Assembly: GCA_963975425.1 (NCBI GenBank)
Contig: CAXBGS010000014.1
Span: forward strand, 119,931-183,930
DNA: 64,000 nucleotides
Direction: 5' to 3'
Source: CAXBGS01 sp963975425
GTDB lineage: Bacteria; Planctomycetota; Planctomycetia; Pirellulales; Pirellulaceae
Made by a program: the position numbers and the translations under genes. The first letter of the stretch is position 1. Every line of letters begins with the position of its first letter. Shown here one piece after another: positions 27,204-36,459 of this stretch. The notes beneath the pieces are model-generated. The model searched no databases. It was not told the origin of the DNA and worked only from the letters and a program-made list of their open reading frames with translations.

Positions 27204-28068
27204 GGTGTTTTCTCTCCAATAGAAACAACAATGGCTTTGGCGACGGCTGTGAGTCACGCGACCGACAGCCCCTGGCTCATCCTAAGGGCGGACCGAGGGT
27301 ATCGCGATGCGAAACGCGAGCGGCACCCAATCGCGAGTCAAAACTCGTCCGCAAGCACTCACGCTTGCGCGAATAGGAAATCCGGGGAGACAAAACAACG
27401 CATTCCATACCGTCGCCATCTAAAAACACAGCATAAGCGAGATTCGTCCCTGCGAATAGCGATCCTTTTTGTCCGGGGAATATCGGGGGAATATTCGTCC
27501 CTTGGTATTCCCTCAATGCGCCCGCGAGAATCCGCCCGTTGCTGACCCCCACGCCGCAAGCCCGACGCCGCGAGCCCCGCGCCGCCGAATCGCTGTGTAA
27601 AACGCGTTTTTACCGTGAATCTGATCGTTTTACGTTCCGATGATCAGGTTCCAGTATTGCCCCGACGGACCGTCCTGCCACGGTGGTTCGTCCTGCCACG
27701 GTGGTTCCTTGGGCTGAACGGTGGTTCTTGGGGCTGAACGGTGGTTCTTGGGGCTGAATTGCGGCACGGCATGCGCCTGGGAACGCCAATGCAAATGGGG
27801 TTCTCGCGGAAACCCGCTGAAAACGGTGATGGCGTCAATCTGCAATTCCTCTGGGCCGCGATCTTCTCTCGGCCGCGATTCTGTCTGCAAACGGGCCGAC
27901 CCTGGCACGTCGATCGTCTCTCGCCGGCTTTCTCTGCGGTCGAGCACGACCGACTGTCGACACGCCGTGGACAAAATACGGGAGCCCGTGTTATTCTCTG
28001 CGGTTTGACCGTTTCAATCGACGAATCAGTCTAATTCTTTCCACCGCCACCAACCCCGCGAAACGTCC
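27204..28068. other. Divergent intergenic region with tandem repeats
   Basis: 865 bases between hpf (minus) and the small basic protein (plus). Short open frames exist on both strands but show no family pattern. It holds a compact tandem repeat (listed separately) and a GGGAATAT-type direct repeat near 27477. Confidence 0.5.
27671..27758. repeat. Tandem repeat, 18- and 20-base units
   Basis: Two 18-base units CGTCCTGCCACGGTGGTT (27671, 27689) are followed by two 20-base units beginning C(C/T)TTGGGG-CTGAAC and a partial unit. All full units share the ending ACGGTGGTT. Probably replication-slippage DNA. Confidence 0.75.
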
Positions 28069-28350
28069 ATGGCCCGAAAGGTCGTCAATCGAAAGGAAAA
28101 AGCCGCTGAAGCCGAGGCGGCTGAAAAGCTGCTCTTGGCAAAGAAAAAGTCGAGCAAGCGTAAGTCGAAATCAGCGGCAGACGTCCGGCTAAGACTCTAT
28201 TGGGGTGTCTTCAGCCAGAACCTCAAACGCGTGGCGGTTTTCGAGTTCGACCAAGAAAAAGAAGCTCAGAAACGAGCGGTCGAGCTGAGCAAAGGCGGTA
28301 AATCTCCGCACTTTATTCAGAAAGTCAAAGAGGAAATCAAGCTCGAGTGA
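28069..28350 (+). CDS. Small Lys-rich protein of unknown function
   Basis: 93 aa. The first 40 residues are Lys/Ala/Glu-rich (KKKSSKRKSKS), likely unstructured and nucleic-acid-like in charge. The second half (LRLYWGVFSQNLKRVAVFEFDQEKEAQKRAVELSKGG, read in parts) looks like a small alpha/beta domain. Its stop overlaps the start of the agmatine deiminase by GTGA. Not a family I can name; such small basic proteins recur in planctomycetes. Confidence 0.75.
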   Translation: MARKVVNRKEKAAEAEAAEKLLLAKKKSSKRKSKSAADVRLRLYWGVFSQNLKRVAVFEFDQEKEAQKRAVELSKGGKSPHFIQKVKEEIKLE

Positions 28351-29423
28351 CGTCGATACGGTTACCTGCCGAGTGGGAGCCGCAAGCGGCGATCTGGCTC
28401 GCTTGGCCGCACAGCCGTGATACCTGGCCGGGTCGAGTCGTCTCGAAATCGCAAGCCTCGGCACTTCGGTCGACCCCGCGGTTCGATGCCATCCCGCCGT
28501 TCTTTGCCCGTTGGGCCCAACTGATCGCCGAAGACACTCCGGTTCGGATTTTGGGACGGCGTGATGACGATGCGTCCCGGCAACTCGGCGGGTCGAACAT
28601 CCAGTGGCTCGATGTGCCGACTAACGATTGTTGGATCCGCGACTATGGACCGACGTTTGTCTTCCACAGCGACTTGCCCACTGCCGACGCTTGTCGTCTG
28701 CAAGCGATCGATTGGCGATACAACGCGTGGGGCGGTAAGTATCCGCCGTGGGACGACGATGATGCCGTCGCCTCGCGTCTTGCCCGGCATCTGCAGATTC
28801 CGGTCGTCCGAAACGAACTTTGCCTCGAAGGCGGCGCGCTGGAAACCGACGGAACCGGTCGGCTGCTGACGACCAAGTCGTGTCTGGTCACTCCGACGCG
28901 AAACCCAGATCTCTTGACCGAAGAAATCGAACGCGGTTTGCGCGAATCATTGGGCCTGCGCGAAGTCGTGTGGCTCGACGGTGGTCTAGCGGGCGACGAT
29001 ACGGATGGTCACATCGACCAACTGGCTCGTTTTATCGACCCTCAAAACATCGTTGTTGCGGCATGCCACGATACCAGTGACGAGAATCACTCGCTGTTGG
29101 CGGGACTTGGCGACCAATTGGTCCGGTGGGCTGATCAAACCGATCCGCAGCCTGTGATCCACTCACTGCCGATTCCTCCCGCCAGAAAGATTGACGGCCA
29201 GCGCGTTCCCGAAAGCTATTGCAATTTCTTGTGGCTGTCGCGAACACGTCTGCTGGTTCCAACTTTCGGACATCAATTATCGGATGATCGTGCGCTGGGG
29301 ATCCTGCGCGATTTGGTTGCCGCCTACGGTACCGATGTGATCGGCATCGATTGCCGTGACTTGATTTGGGGACTGGGGGCCCTGCACTGCGCCAGTCGTG
29401 ACCAGCCCGCTAGCGCATTCTGA
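28347..29423 (+). CDS. aguA: Agmatine deiminase
   Basis: Converts agmatine to N-carbamoylputrescine and ammonia, on the arginine-decarboxylase route to putrescine. 358 aa from a GTG at 28347. Family motifs are RLPAEWEPQAAIWLAWPH, NDCWIRDYGP, DWRYNAWGGKYPPWD (read in parts), LEGGALETDGTG, DGHIDQLARF and the catalytic Cys348 in LGALHCAS. Translationally coupled to the Lys-rich small protein. The nitrilase family member at 18334 could in principle follow as N-carbamoylputrescine amidase, but it is 9 kb away and its substrate is unproven. Confidence 0.92.
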   Translation: MTSIRLPAEWEPQAAIWLAWPHSRDTWPGRVVSKSQASALRSTPRFDAIPPFFARWAQLIAEDTPVRILGRRDDDASRQLGGSNIQWLDVPTNDCWIRDYGPTFVFHSDLPTADACRLQAIDWRYNAWGGKYPPWDDDDAVASRLARHLQIPVVRNELCLEGGALETDGTGRLLTTKSCLVTPTRNPDLLTEEIERGLRESLGLREVVWLDGGLAGDDTDGHIDQLARFIDPQNIVVAACHDTSDENHSLLAGLGDQLVRWADQTDPQPVIHSLPIPPARKIDGQRVPESYCNFLWLSRTRLLVPTFGHQLSDDRALGILRDLVAAYGTDVIGIDCRDLIWGLGALHCASRDQPASAF

Positions 29424-29455
29424 TTCAATGCCCGAGTCGTCGACGTGTGCGAATC

Positions 29456-31807
29456 TTAATTCGTTCGATCATGACCGTCTTTCTCTAGGCCGTCATCGTG
29501 CTTGGTTTCACCGGTCACTAGTTGTCTTAGTTCTTGTTCGGTGGAATCCAGTTCGGCGCCAAAGAACGCGTCGGCGTCCAGCAGTTTCCAGGCGCGCCGC
29601 AAGCCATCGATCGAATCTTGATAGCGCGCGATGGCTGCTTGTTTCCGGCCCTGTCGGGCAAGCAAGTCGGCGAGTTGGCGCTGAGCGCGCGCGAGTCGCT
29701 GCAGTTGTTCGGGGTGCTCGTCTTCATCAGGCCACTGTTGCCCAAGATCCGATATCAGGGATTGGTAGACGTCGACTGCGTCATCCACATCGCCGTTGCT
29801 CACCAACAATTTGGCAAGTTCCGTTTGGGCCGTGTGTGAGAGTCGGTGATGATGAGATTCTTGGCGGACCCGTGCAAGCCAACGTGCCGTTTCGGTTGCC
29901 GTCGCCAAGTCGGCAACACTCGCAGTGTGTTTTTGTTCTCGTTGATGTCGCTGGTGAGCGGCCAATTCCAGTCGCACCGATGCGGATGCCGCTTTCGCGA
30001 CGTCGTTTGATATTTTTTCGGATCGTTCTGTCGGCAGCATGTCTCGCAGTCGTTGCCGGTAACGATCGGTTGTGGACTGAACCGCCTTGGCGGAATCATC
30101 GACCATCAACTGGCCGATCCACGTGTTGACTTGTTCGATCCGCACGTCCGGGGACGTTTCGTCCAGGTTCGACAGGATCGTGTTTGCTTGATCGTAATAC
30201 GCGATCGCGGTGATCGGGTCATTGGTCAAACGAAAGAGATCACCTAGACGCAAATGGCATTTGGCACGTTCGAGCCACACAACGGATTCGGCAGGATGCT
30301 CGACGCCCTTCTCCATTGCCCGTGGCGACCAGACCGGTTGGTCAATCAATCGTTGGTACTGCTTGATGGCTTTCTCAAGTAGTTCATGACGCACCGGTTC
30401 CATGCCGGGGAAAAAATCCAGCGAGCCGCTGAGGCCGACCAGCCACTGGTCGGCCGCGTCACGTGCGTCGATCATGTTTTCAACGGCGGACCGGTGCGAG
30501 GATTCGGCGTCAATCCGTGCGGCAAGTTCAGCGCGATGGGCTCGGTGGATCACCACACCAAACAGACAAGATGCGATCAACAGCACAAGCGTGCTGACGG
30601 CGATGGTCGTGGCGATCGTTCGATTGCGTTTGCACCACCGTACGATCCGGTCGATCATCGAATCGCGATGAACCGACACGGCGGCACCGGCAATGAAACG
30701 TCGCACATCGTCGGCAAGTTCGGATGCCGAATCGTAACGCTTATCACGATCAGAGCTGGTCGCCGTCTGAATCATCGAATTCAAAGCCGGTGCAACGTTC
30801 CGTTTGGATAATTGCAGAGGCTTCTCGCCGGCTTGCTTGACCTGCGCGAGCACTTCGTCGGTGCCGAGTCCGGTGTAGGGGCTCTTGCCGGCAACGATTT
30901 CGTACAGAATCATGCCGAGCGAATAGATGTCAGAGCGTTGGTCGAGCCGGTCGGACTCACCGCGCGCTTGTTCCGGTGACATGTACGCGGGTGTACCAGA
31001 GACCCAACGCTGCGATGCCTTTGATTGCTCGTCGGATTGGATTTTCGACGCTAGTCCCCAGTCCAATACGATGGTTTCGCCAAACTCGCCAACCATGATG
31101 TTGGCCGGTTTAAGATCGCGGTGAATAATTCCCTGCTCGTGCGCGTAAGCGACCGCTTCACAAGTATCGATAAATCTTTCAAGCAGCGGTGTGATCGCTT
31201 CGGTCAGTTGATGCTGCGAGATCGGTTTGTATCGGCACCGGGCACGGGCCTCGTTGTGCCGTGATTGAATCTGTTGATGCAATGTGTCACCCTCAAGCAA
31301 CTTCATCACATAATAGGCTTCGGCTTGTTCACCCTCGTGATCGGCAACACCCAGTTCGTGTACGGGAACGATTCCCGGATGCTGAAGCTGACTCGTCACA
31401 CGGGCTTCGTGCATGAACTGGTGGCGCAAGCGATCCGAGATTCCCTGGTCGCCAATCAGACGCTTGACCGCTACTTCGCGCTGCAGAGCTCGGTCGACGA
31501 CCCGATCGACGATTCCACAACCGCCACGCGCGACCTCTTGAATCCGCTGGTACCGGCCTAAACCATCGGGGATCGAATCGGAACTGCGATTGGAAACCTT
31601 CACAGGTGTTTCAATCCGTCTGGGGGTTCCCGCACTGATGGTTGCCGCTTCTTCACGGGGGGCACCGACTTCTTCACTAGCCGTGCCGGATTCCTGGTTG
31701 ACGGCAACGGACGGAAATTCGGCTACCGGATGCACAAGCGGTGCATTGGGGTGTTTCGCAGGCCCGAAAACAGTTGGCTCAGCGGAGGAGGGATCGGAGG
31801 TCGGCAT
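29456..31807 (-). CDS. Membrane-anchored Ser/Thr protein kinase
   Basis: 783 aa. Residues 1-80 are low-complexity; kinase domain at about 85-390 with glycine loop VARGGCGIV, Lys in VAVKRL, catalytic loop HRDLKPANIMV, DWGLA in place of DFG, and GTPAYMSPEQARGESDRLDQRSDIYSLGMILYE (read in parts). One membrane helix follows (TIAVSTLVLLIASCLFGVVI). The remaining 370 residues are alpha-helical, with ECF-type tetratricopeptide-like helices (CHLRLGDLFRLTNDPITAIAYYDQA). This is a Hanks-type kinase with an extracytoplasmic sensor-like region. Target unknown. Converges with the agmatine deiminase. Confidence 0.9.
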   Translation of the reverse strand: MPTSDPSSAEPTVFGPAKHPNAPLVHPVAEFPSVAVNQESGTASEEVGAPREEAATISAGTPRRIETPVKVSNRSSDSIPDGLGRYQRIQEVARGGCGIVDRVVDRALQREVAVKRLIGDQGISDRLRHQFMHEARVTSQLQHPGIVPVHELGVADHEGEQAEAYYVMKLLEGDTLHQQIQSRHNEARARCRYKPISQHQLTEAITPLLERFIDTCEAVAYAHEQGIIHRDLKPANIMVGEFGETIVLDWGLASKIQSDEQSKASQRWVSGTPAYMSPEQARGESDRLDQRSDIYSLGMILYEIVAGKSPYTGLGTDEVLAQVKQAGEKPLQLSKRNVAPALNSMIQTATSSDRDKRYDSASELADDVRRFIAGAAVSVHRDSMIDRIVRWCKRNRTIATTIAVSTLVLLIASCLFGVVIHRAHRAELAARIDAESSHRSAVENMIDARDAADQWLVGLSGSLDFFPGMEPVRHELLEKAIKQYQRLIDQPVWSPRAMEKGVEHPAESVVWLERAKCHLRLGDLFRLTNDPITAIAYYDQANTILSNLDETSPDVRIEQVNTWIGQLMVDDSAKAVQSTTDRYRQRLRDMLPTERSEKISNDVAKAASASVRLELAAHQRHQREQKHTASVADLATATETARWLARVRQESHHHRLSHTAQTELAKLLVSNGDVDDAVDVYQSLISDLGQQWPDEDEHPEQLQRLARAQRQLADLLARQGRKQAAIARYQDSIDGLRRAWKLLDADAFFGAELDSTEQELRQLVTGETKHDDGLEKDGHDRTN

Positions 31808-32435
31808 GGTGACGGTCTCGGCTCTCGGTCCGATGCGGGCATTCTCGATCGGAGTCCGCGGACGAAGACTTCGAATCTCGGTGGCTTAGCGGTTTGGAAC
31901 TCTGTGGCTTTGCGGTTTGGAATGCCACGACGGCGAAATCACACCAGCGAGTCGTGATCATCGTTGCGATTGCCGCGATGTTCCGATTGCAACGAAAACA
32001 TCGTTTGCAAGCATTGGCAAGCAGCCTGCCCCGCAATTGATCTGCTTAAGTCGCCAAGATCGCAATGAAGGGTTTCGGCTAGCCAACTTTAGGTCATGGC
32101 TAAACCAATCGCGGCCGTTTTGGTGGTGGGAGGCAAGAAATCGTTTTCCGCGTCGACGAGGCACGCCAGCGGTCAGTTTGCGGCATTGACCGGCATCAGT
32201 TGCATCATGCCGACATGACGGTGTCCGCATTGGACAGTGTCAGCATTGGACAGTGTCAGCATTGGACGGAGTAAGTATTGGACGGTGTCAGCAGTGTTCG
32301 CGGGCTTTCTGGCGGACTTTAGCAAAACTGACCTTGATTCGGAATGTTTTCAGTTCCTACTGTCCTTGGCAATCGCCCACGCAATGTTTCGTTGCGTCAT
32401 GTCCGAGGTGACCCGGATCTAAGAATCGGTCAGTC
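31808..32435. other. Divergent intergenic region
   Basis: 628 bases between the kinase (minus) and the OmpA-like gene (plus). No gene is supported. Contains a four-unit 16-base tandem repeat (32227-32290). Confidence 0.5.
32227..32290. repeat. 16-base tandem repeat, four units
   Basis: Units at 32227, 32243, 32259 and 32275; consensus GCATTGGACAGTGTCA. The first two are identical and the last two carry a few changes. No spacers of different sequence, so not a CRISPR array. Confidence 0.85.
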
Positions 32436-33308
32436 ATGTATAAACGCCAGACAGCACAGACGCCCCCACCATGCCGATGGACCACAACTTGGTCGGCTTG
32501 CATTGCGGCTGGACTGTTGTCGACGCTGCTGGGATGCACTCAGAATCCATACTTGGCGGCGCCCGTCGGAACGGCATGGCAAGGCGCGCCGGCCACCGCA
32601 GCGGTGAGTCCGACTGAAGCCCAGTTGTCCGAACTGAATCGTCGCGTACAACTGCTCGACGATAACAATCGCCAATTGCACACCCAGTTAGCGCAAAGCG
32701 AACAGAAGTCGCAAGTTTATCGCGACGAACTTAACCTTGTGCGGAAACAGCTTGCCGACACGACCACGCGTCTTGAGTCCGCCAGTATCGCTGCCAATCA
32801 GGCTGAAAATCGTGTTCGAGGTTTCCAGGCATCGACGCAGCTTCGCGGGAACGCTTCGATCCAACCCAATACGAATCTCAGTCAGCTGGCTAGCCGACTT
32901 AATCTCGGCGGTGTCCCCGTCGAACGAGATGGCGACGTCTTGCGTATTGTCATTCCCTCGGACCAATTGTTCGCACCGGGAACGGCGCAGTTACACCCTC
33001 AGGCGGCGCTGACTATTGATCCGATCGCGGCGCAACTACGGAGCGTCTTTCCCAGACAGCGCATCGGTATCGAAGGTTACACGGACAACGCCGCGATTTA
33101 TGGCGGGCAAGTCGCCACAACCCATCAATTGGCTTCGGCACAGACAGCCGCGGTGCTGGACATGCTGACGCGACGTGCGGGCATGCCCGCTCAGCAATTG
33201 TTCACCGTCGCTCAAGGGGCGAATAATCCTCGCCAATCCAATGGGACTGCGGCGGGACGAGCCGCCAACCGGCGAATCGAGTTGGTGATCTACCCCGAAA
33301 CGTTCTAA
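32436..33308 (+). CDS. OmpA-family lipoprotein
   Basis: Probably an envelope protein tethering the outer membrane to peptidoglycan. 290 aa. A long basic leader and hydrophobic core end in a lipobox LLGC with Cys34. Residues about 60-130 are a coiled coil (LNRRVQLLDDNNRQLHTQLAQSEQKSQ). Residues about 160-290 are the OmpA domain (LRIVIPSDQLFAPGTAQLHP, RIGIEGYTDN, ANRRIELVIYP). The peptidoglycan-binding Asp/Arg positions look present. Monocistronic by spacing. Confidence 0.88.
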   Translation: MYKRQTAQTPPPCRWTTTWSACIAAGLLSTLLGCTQNPYLAAPVGTAWQGAPATAAVSPTEAQLSELNRRVQLLDDNNRQLHTQLAQSEQKSQVYRDELNLVRKQLADTTTRLESASIAANQAENRVRGFQASTQLRGNASIQPNTNLSQLASRLNLGGVPVERDGDVLRIVIPSDQLFAPGTAQLHPQAALTIDPIAAQLRSVFPRQRIGIEGYTDNAAIYGGQVATTHQLASAQTAAVLDMLTRRAGMPAQQLFTVAQGANNPRQSNGTAAGRAANRRIELVIYPETF

Positions 33309-33468
33309 GTTTCGTGACATCGTTGTGATCGATCCAACGTTTTCTCAGCATCTTGGGCCCGGTCAGCTTTCATTGATCTCGGCACGTTCTATCATGATGG
33401 CGTCGTGATCGGATGCACTGGTATCCGATTCGCGAGAGTTCGGTTTCTCCGTCGTCGGATTGTGAATC

Positions 33469-34806
33469 ATGTTTTGTCGTGTCCTTTTGACCTCCCTGAT
33501 CGGAAGTGCTTTGTTTGCCGGTCCGTTTACATCGGCCGATGAACCCGACGCGGCACAGCCGTCCGCTAAGCGGTCCGAGTCTAAATTCGTCCTGAGCAAC
33601 GATGTCAAGCAGGCTCTGGTTCCCCTGTTCTCGCGGATTGCAAAGGCCGACGTGTCGCGCGTCACGGTCGAGCTTTCGTCAGAAACGGTTTTGAATGGTG
33701 CAGTGATCGACACGCGTAAGTCGTCGTATCAAATCGCGTCGATCCATCCTGATAAATTCACGATCTATCTAAAGGAACCGGACCAGCGCACTCGGATCTA
33801 TAACGACGGCAAAAGTATGACGGTCGCGTTAGCCCCGGAGTCTTATTACGAGCTTCCCGATGCGATGTACACCCAAGAGGCCGTATCGGAATTGCCGCTG
33901 CCGATGGGGCCATATCCCGAGCCCGTGTTGGCACTCTCGCTTGCAGGGGTTGACCCTTCGTTGACGTTCTTGGGTGCGATGAAGTCAGTCGAGGTCGTCG
34001 ATCGGGCAAAGTTTCGAGGCAAGGTTCCGTCGATTCACTTGCATGGCGTGCAGGACGACGGCGTGTCATGGGACTTTTGGATGACGCAGGATGAAGAGCC
34101 CAAGCCGTTGCGACTGCTGGTTGATTTGACACAGATGTTGGCGGCAACCAATCAAGTCGCCATGCCAGCGGGATACCAGTATCAACTTCGTTTCGACTTT
34201 CTCGCATGGCGAATGACTGGCAAAGTCGATGATGGTTTGTTTCATTTCAAACCATCCAAAGATGCAACAAAGTACGACTCGCTGGCACACTATTATGAAT
34301 CCGTCGCTGACGATGTTACCGAGCATCCGCTGCTGGGCAAGGACGCGCCGGATTTCTCAGGTCTCACACTGGAAGAAGAAAAAGTGTCCTCGAAAAAGTT
34401 GGACGGCAAAGTCGTCGTCCTCGATTTTTGGGCGACGTGGTGCGAGCCCTGTTTAACCGCGATGCCGGTCATGGCCGAAGTCACAAAGAAATATAAATCA
34501 AAAGACGTCGTGTTCTACGCCGTCAACGTTGGCGAAGAACCCTCACACGTTCGCGGATTTCTGAGCCAACAGGGCTGGGGGACAAACGTGTTGTTGGACC
34601 CGCAAGGTGAAATCGCAAAAGCTTTTTCAGCCAATGCGATTCCATTGACCTTGGTGATCGGCAAAAGCGGCAAGGTGGAATCGGCCCATGTCGGATTCGC
34701 CGGACCCGAAGCCCTCCGCGAACGTCTGACCGACGAGCTGGATGTGCTGAGCATCGGTGGCCGAATTGCCACAGCGCAGGTCAAAGAAAGCAAAGCCGCC
34801 AAGTAA
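33469..34806 (+). CDS. Secreted protein with C-terminal thioredoxin domain
   Basis: 445 aa, signal peptide at the start (VLLTSLIGSALFAGPFTSAD). The N-terminal 240 residues look like a DUF2092-type lipid-carrier-like beta fold (YQIASIHPDKFTIYLKEPDQRTRIYNDGKSMT, read in parts). Residues about 285-430 are a TlpA/AhpC-type thioredoxin domain, DFWATWCEPCLTAMPVM, with a Cys-Glu-Pro-Cys active site, a cis-Pro loop AIPLTLVIG and GFAGPEALRERL. Probably a periplasmic thiol-disulfide protein. Such combined proteins are frequent in planctomycetes. Confidence 0.85.
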   Translation: MFCRVLLTSLIGSALFAGPFTSADEPDAAQPSAKRSESKFVLSNDVKQALVPLFSRIAKADVSRVTVELSSETVLNGAVIDTRKSSYQIASIHPDKFTIYLKEPDQRTRIYNDGKSMTVALAPESYYELPDAMYTQEAVSELPLPMGPYPEPVLALSLAGVDPSLTFLGAMKSVEVVDRAKFRGKVPSIHLHGVQDDGVSWDFWMTQDEEPKPLRLLVDLTQMLAATNQVAMPAGYQYQLRFDFLAWRMTGKVDDGLFHFKPSKDATKYDSLAHYYESVADDVTEHPLLGKDAPDFSGLTLEEEKVSSKKLDGKVVVLDFWATWCEPCLTAMPVMAEVTKKYKSKDVVFYAVNVGEEPSHVRGFLSQQGWGTNVLLDPQGEIAKAFSANAIPLTLVIGKSGKVESAHVGFAGPEALRERLTDELDVLSIGGRIATAQVKESKAAK

Positions 34807-34983
34807 TTTCTAGCGATTTGTCGTTTCTGGCAAATCTGAAAATTTCTCACGCAGGGCTGACCAAACGTGTCACCCGCTGCCTCGATAGTGCGTTTCGTTC
34901 GAACAAACGAGTGTTCGATCGCCTTGGCCGCCAGCATCGGCCCAGGCCCATGGAACCGCATTATCGTTTCGAGGGAGTGTGTC

Positions 34984-36324
34984 GTGGACAATGTTTTGGT
35001 TACCGCCGCGGATTTCGCCGACCCTAGCTCGTCGGCCGCCAACGCGAACTGCACCGCCAACCTTTCTGTGCCGCCGTCGGACCCGAGTCGCTTGTCGGAC
35101 CCGAGTCACCTTTGCGACTCGAGTCACTTATCAGAACCGAGCCGCCTGTTCGATCCCGATCGGCTGCAGTCGTTCATCGGTGGGGTGAGCGGCGCGCTGC
35201 AAGCGATGGTCGCCGTTTGTGACGTGGACCCTCGGCCGTATCAAATTCGGATCATTGAATCCGCGTTGCAGATGTTCGCCGGGACTTTTCGGCGACACAA
35301 TCGCCAAGTATCGCCGGCCGCCTCAAGCGTCTTGATCGAAAGTCCGACGGGCAGCGGCAAGACGGTGATGGGATTAGCGACCGCCGCGCTGCTGCAACGT
35401 TGGACAGGCGCGCGTGTTGGTTGGGTTGCAATGCGCCGCAACCTATTGGCTCAGGCCCAAGCCGAAAACGTTGCAAGACGATTCGGTGTGCGAATGCAGA
35501 CGATCAGCATGTTTGACAAGAATCCTCCGTCATGCGATTTATTGGTCGTCGATGAAGCACAACATGACGCGGCGACCAGTATGGCAAATTTACACAGCCA
35601 AGTTCGTCCAAAATGGACGCTGGGATTATCGGCAACGCCCTACCGTACCGACCGTATCAAACTTTGTTTCGATCAAGTCATCCGCGATGCGGGGATTGCC
35701 GCGTTGATTCAGGATGGTTATCTGAGTCCGTATCATCACTACACGATTCCAGAATACGAACCACGACGGATTGCCAAGCTGCTAATCGATGATCCTCAGC
35801 GTTGGGGTAAATCTTTGGTCTTTTTCCACCGCCGTGATCAGTGCGAATTACTGTTCTTGTTGCTTCGGCAGGCCGGCGTGCGCAGTGCCGTCGTGACAGC
35901 CAAAAGCAACCGTGAGCGACAGCTGCAGGACTTTGCCGATGGTCGATTGGACGTCCTGATCAATATGGCGATCCTGACCGAAGGCTTCGATTGCCCAGAG
36001 CTGAAGACGGTGTTTTGCCGTCCAAGCGGAAAGGGTTGCACGATCCAAATGGCCGGACGTGTCCTGCGGCGATGTCGTTCTGAACCGGTCAAGCAAGTCG
36101 TGCAGTGTCGGCGGACACCGTATCCGATGACGCGTTTGGCAATGTCGACTGAGCAGTACTTGTGGACCGATTCGGGATGGCGAAGTATCCGTGTCAATGC
36201 ACACCTGGACGCGATGACTTCGATCGCCAGGCGTCGCGTTGCCGCTGCCGACGTGGAATTGCCAAAGTTGGTTGCCGTTCACCGCTCTCGAACGGTCGGC
36301 GCCTGGTACCAGCGAGAGACTTAG
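34984..36324 (+). CDS. Superfamily 2 helicase with DEAQ box
   Basis: 446 aa from a GTG at 34984 preceded by GAGGGAG; the frame is open back to 34867. RadD/COG1061-like SF2 helicase: Walker A ESPTGSGKTVMG, motif II VVDEAQHD, motif III GLSATPYRTD, and the C-terminal lobe with LVFFHRRDQCELL, LINMAILTEGFDCPEL and motif VI QMAGRVLRR. Ahead of the core lies a run of five six-residue repeats (SDPSRL, SDPSHL, CDSSHL, SEPSRL, FDPDRL). Cys residues near the end could bind metal but the pattern is not diagnostic. Nucleic-acid remodelling or repair is likely. The next gene is on the same strand. Confidence 0.85.
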   Translation: MDNVLVTAADFADPSSSAANANCTANLSVPPSDPSRLSDPSHLCDSSHLSEPSRLFDPDRLQSFIGGVSGALQAMVAVCDVDPRPYQIRIIESALQMFAGTFRRHNRQVSPAASSVLIESPTGSGKTVMGLATAALLQRWTGARVGWVAMRRNLLAQAQAENVARRFGVRMQTISMFDKNPPSCDLLVVDEAQHDAATSMANLHSQVRPKWTLGLSATPYRTDRIKLCFDQVIRDAGIAALIQDGYLSPYHHYTIPEYEPRRIAKLLIDDPQRWGKSLVFFHRRDQCELLFLLLRQAGVRSAVVTAKSNRERQLQDFADGRLDVLINMAILTEGFDCPELKTVFCRPSGKGCTIQMAGRVLRRCRSEPVKQVVQCRRTPYPMTRLAMSTEQYLWTDSGWRSIRVNAHLDAMTSIARRRVAAADVELPKLVAVHRSRTVGAWYQRET

Positions 36325-36459
36325 TTCTTGGCTCGTCTTGCGACCATCAACCATTGTCGCATGCAAATCTCCACTCCCTTGAATCGTTGTCAGCGCATGC
36401 GCCGCGGACCAGGGAGTTTCTTTCTAGCCGTGATTCGCTCTTATTCAAGGAACCTGATT

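Noticed and set aside
32227..32290. Possible CRISPR array
   Set aside because: Units are contiguous with no variable spacers.
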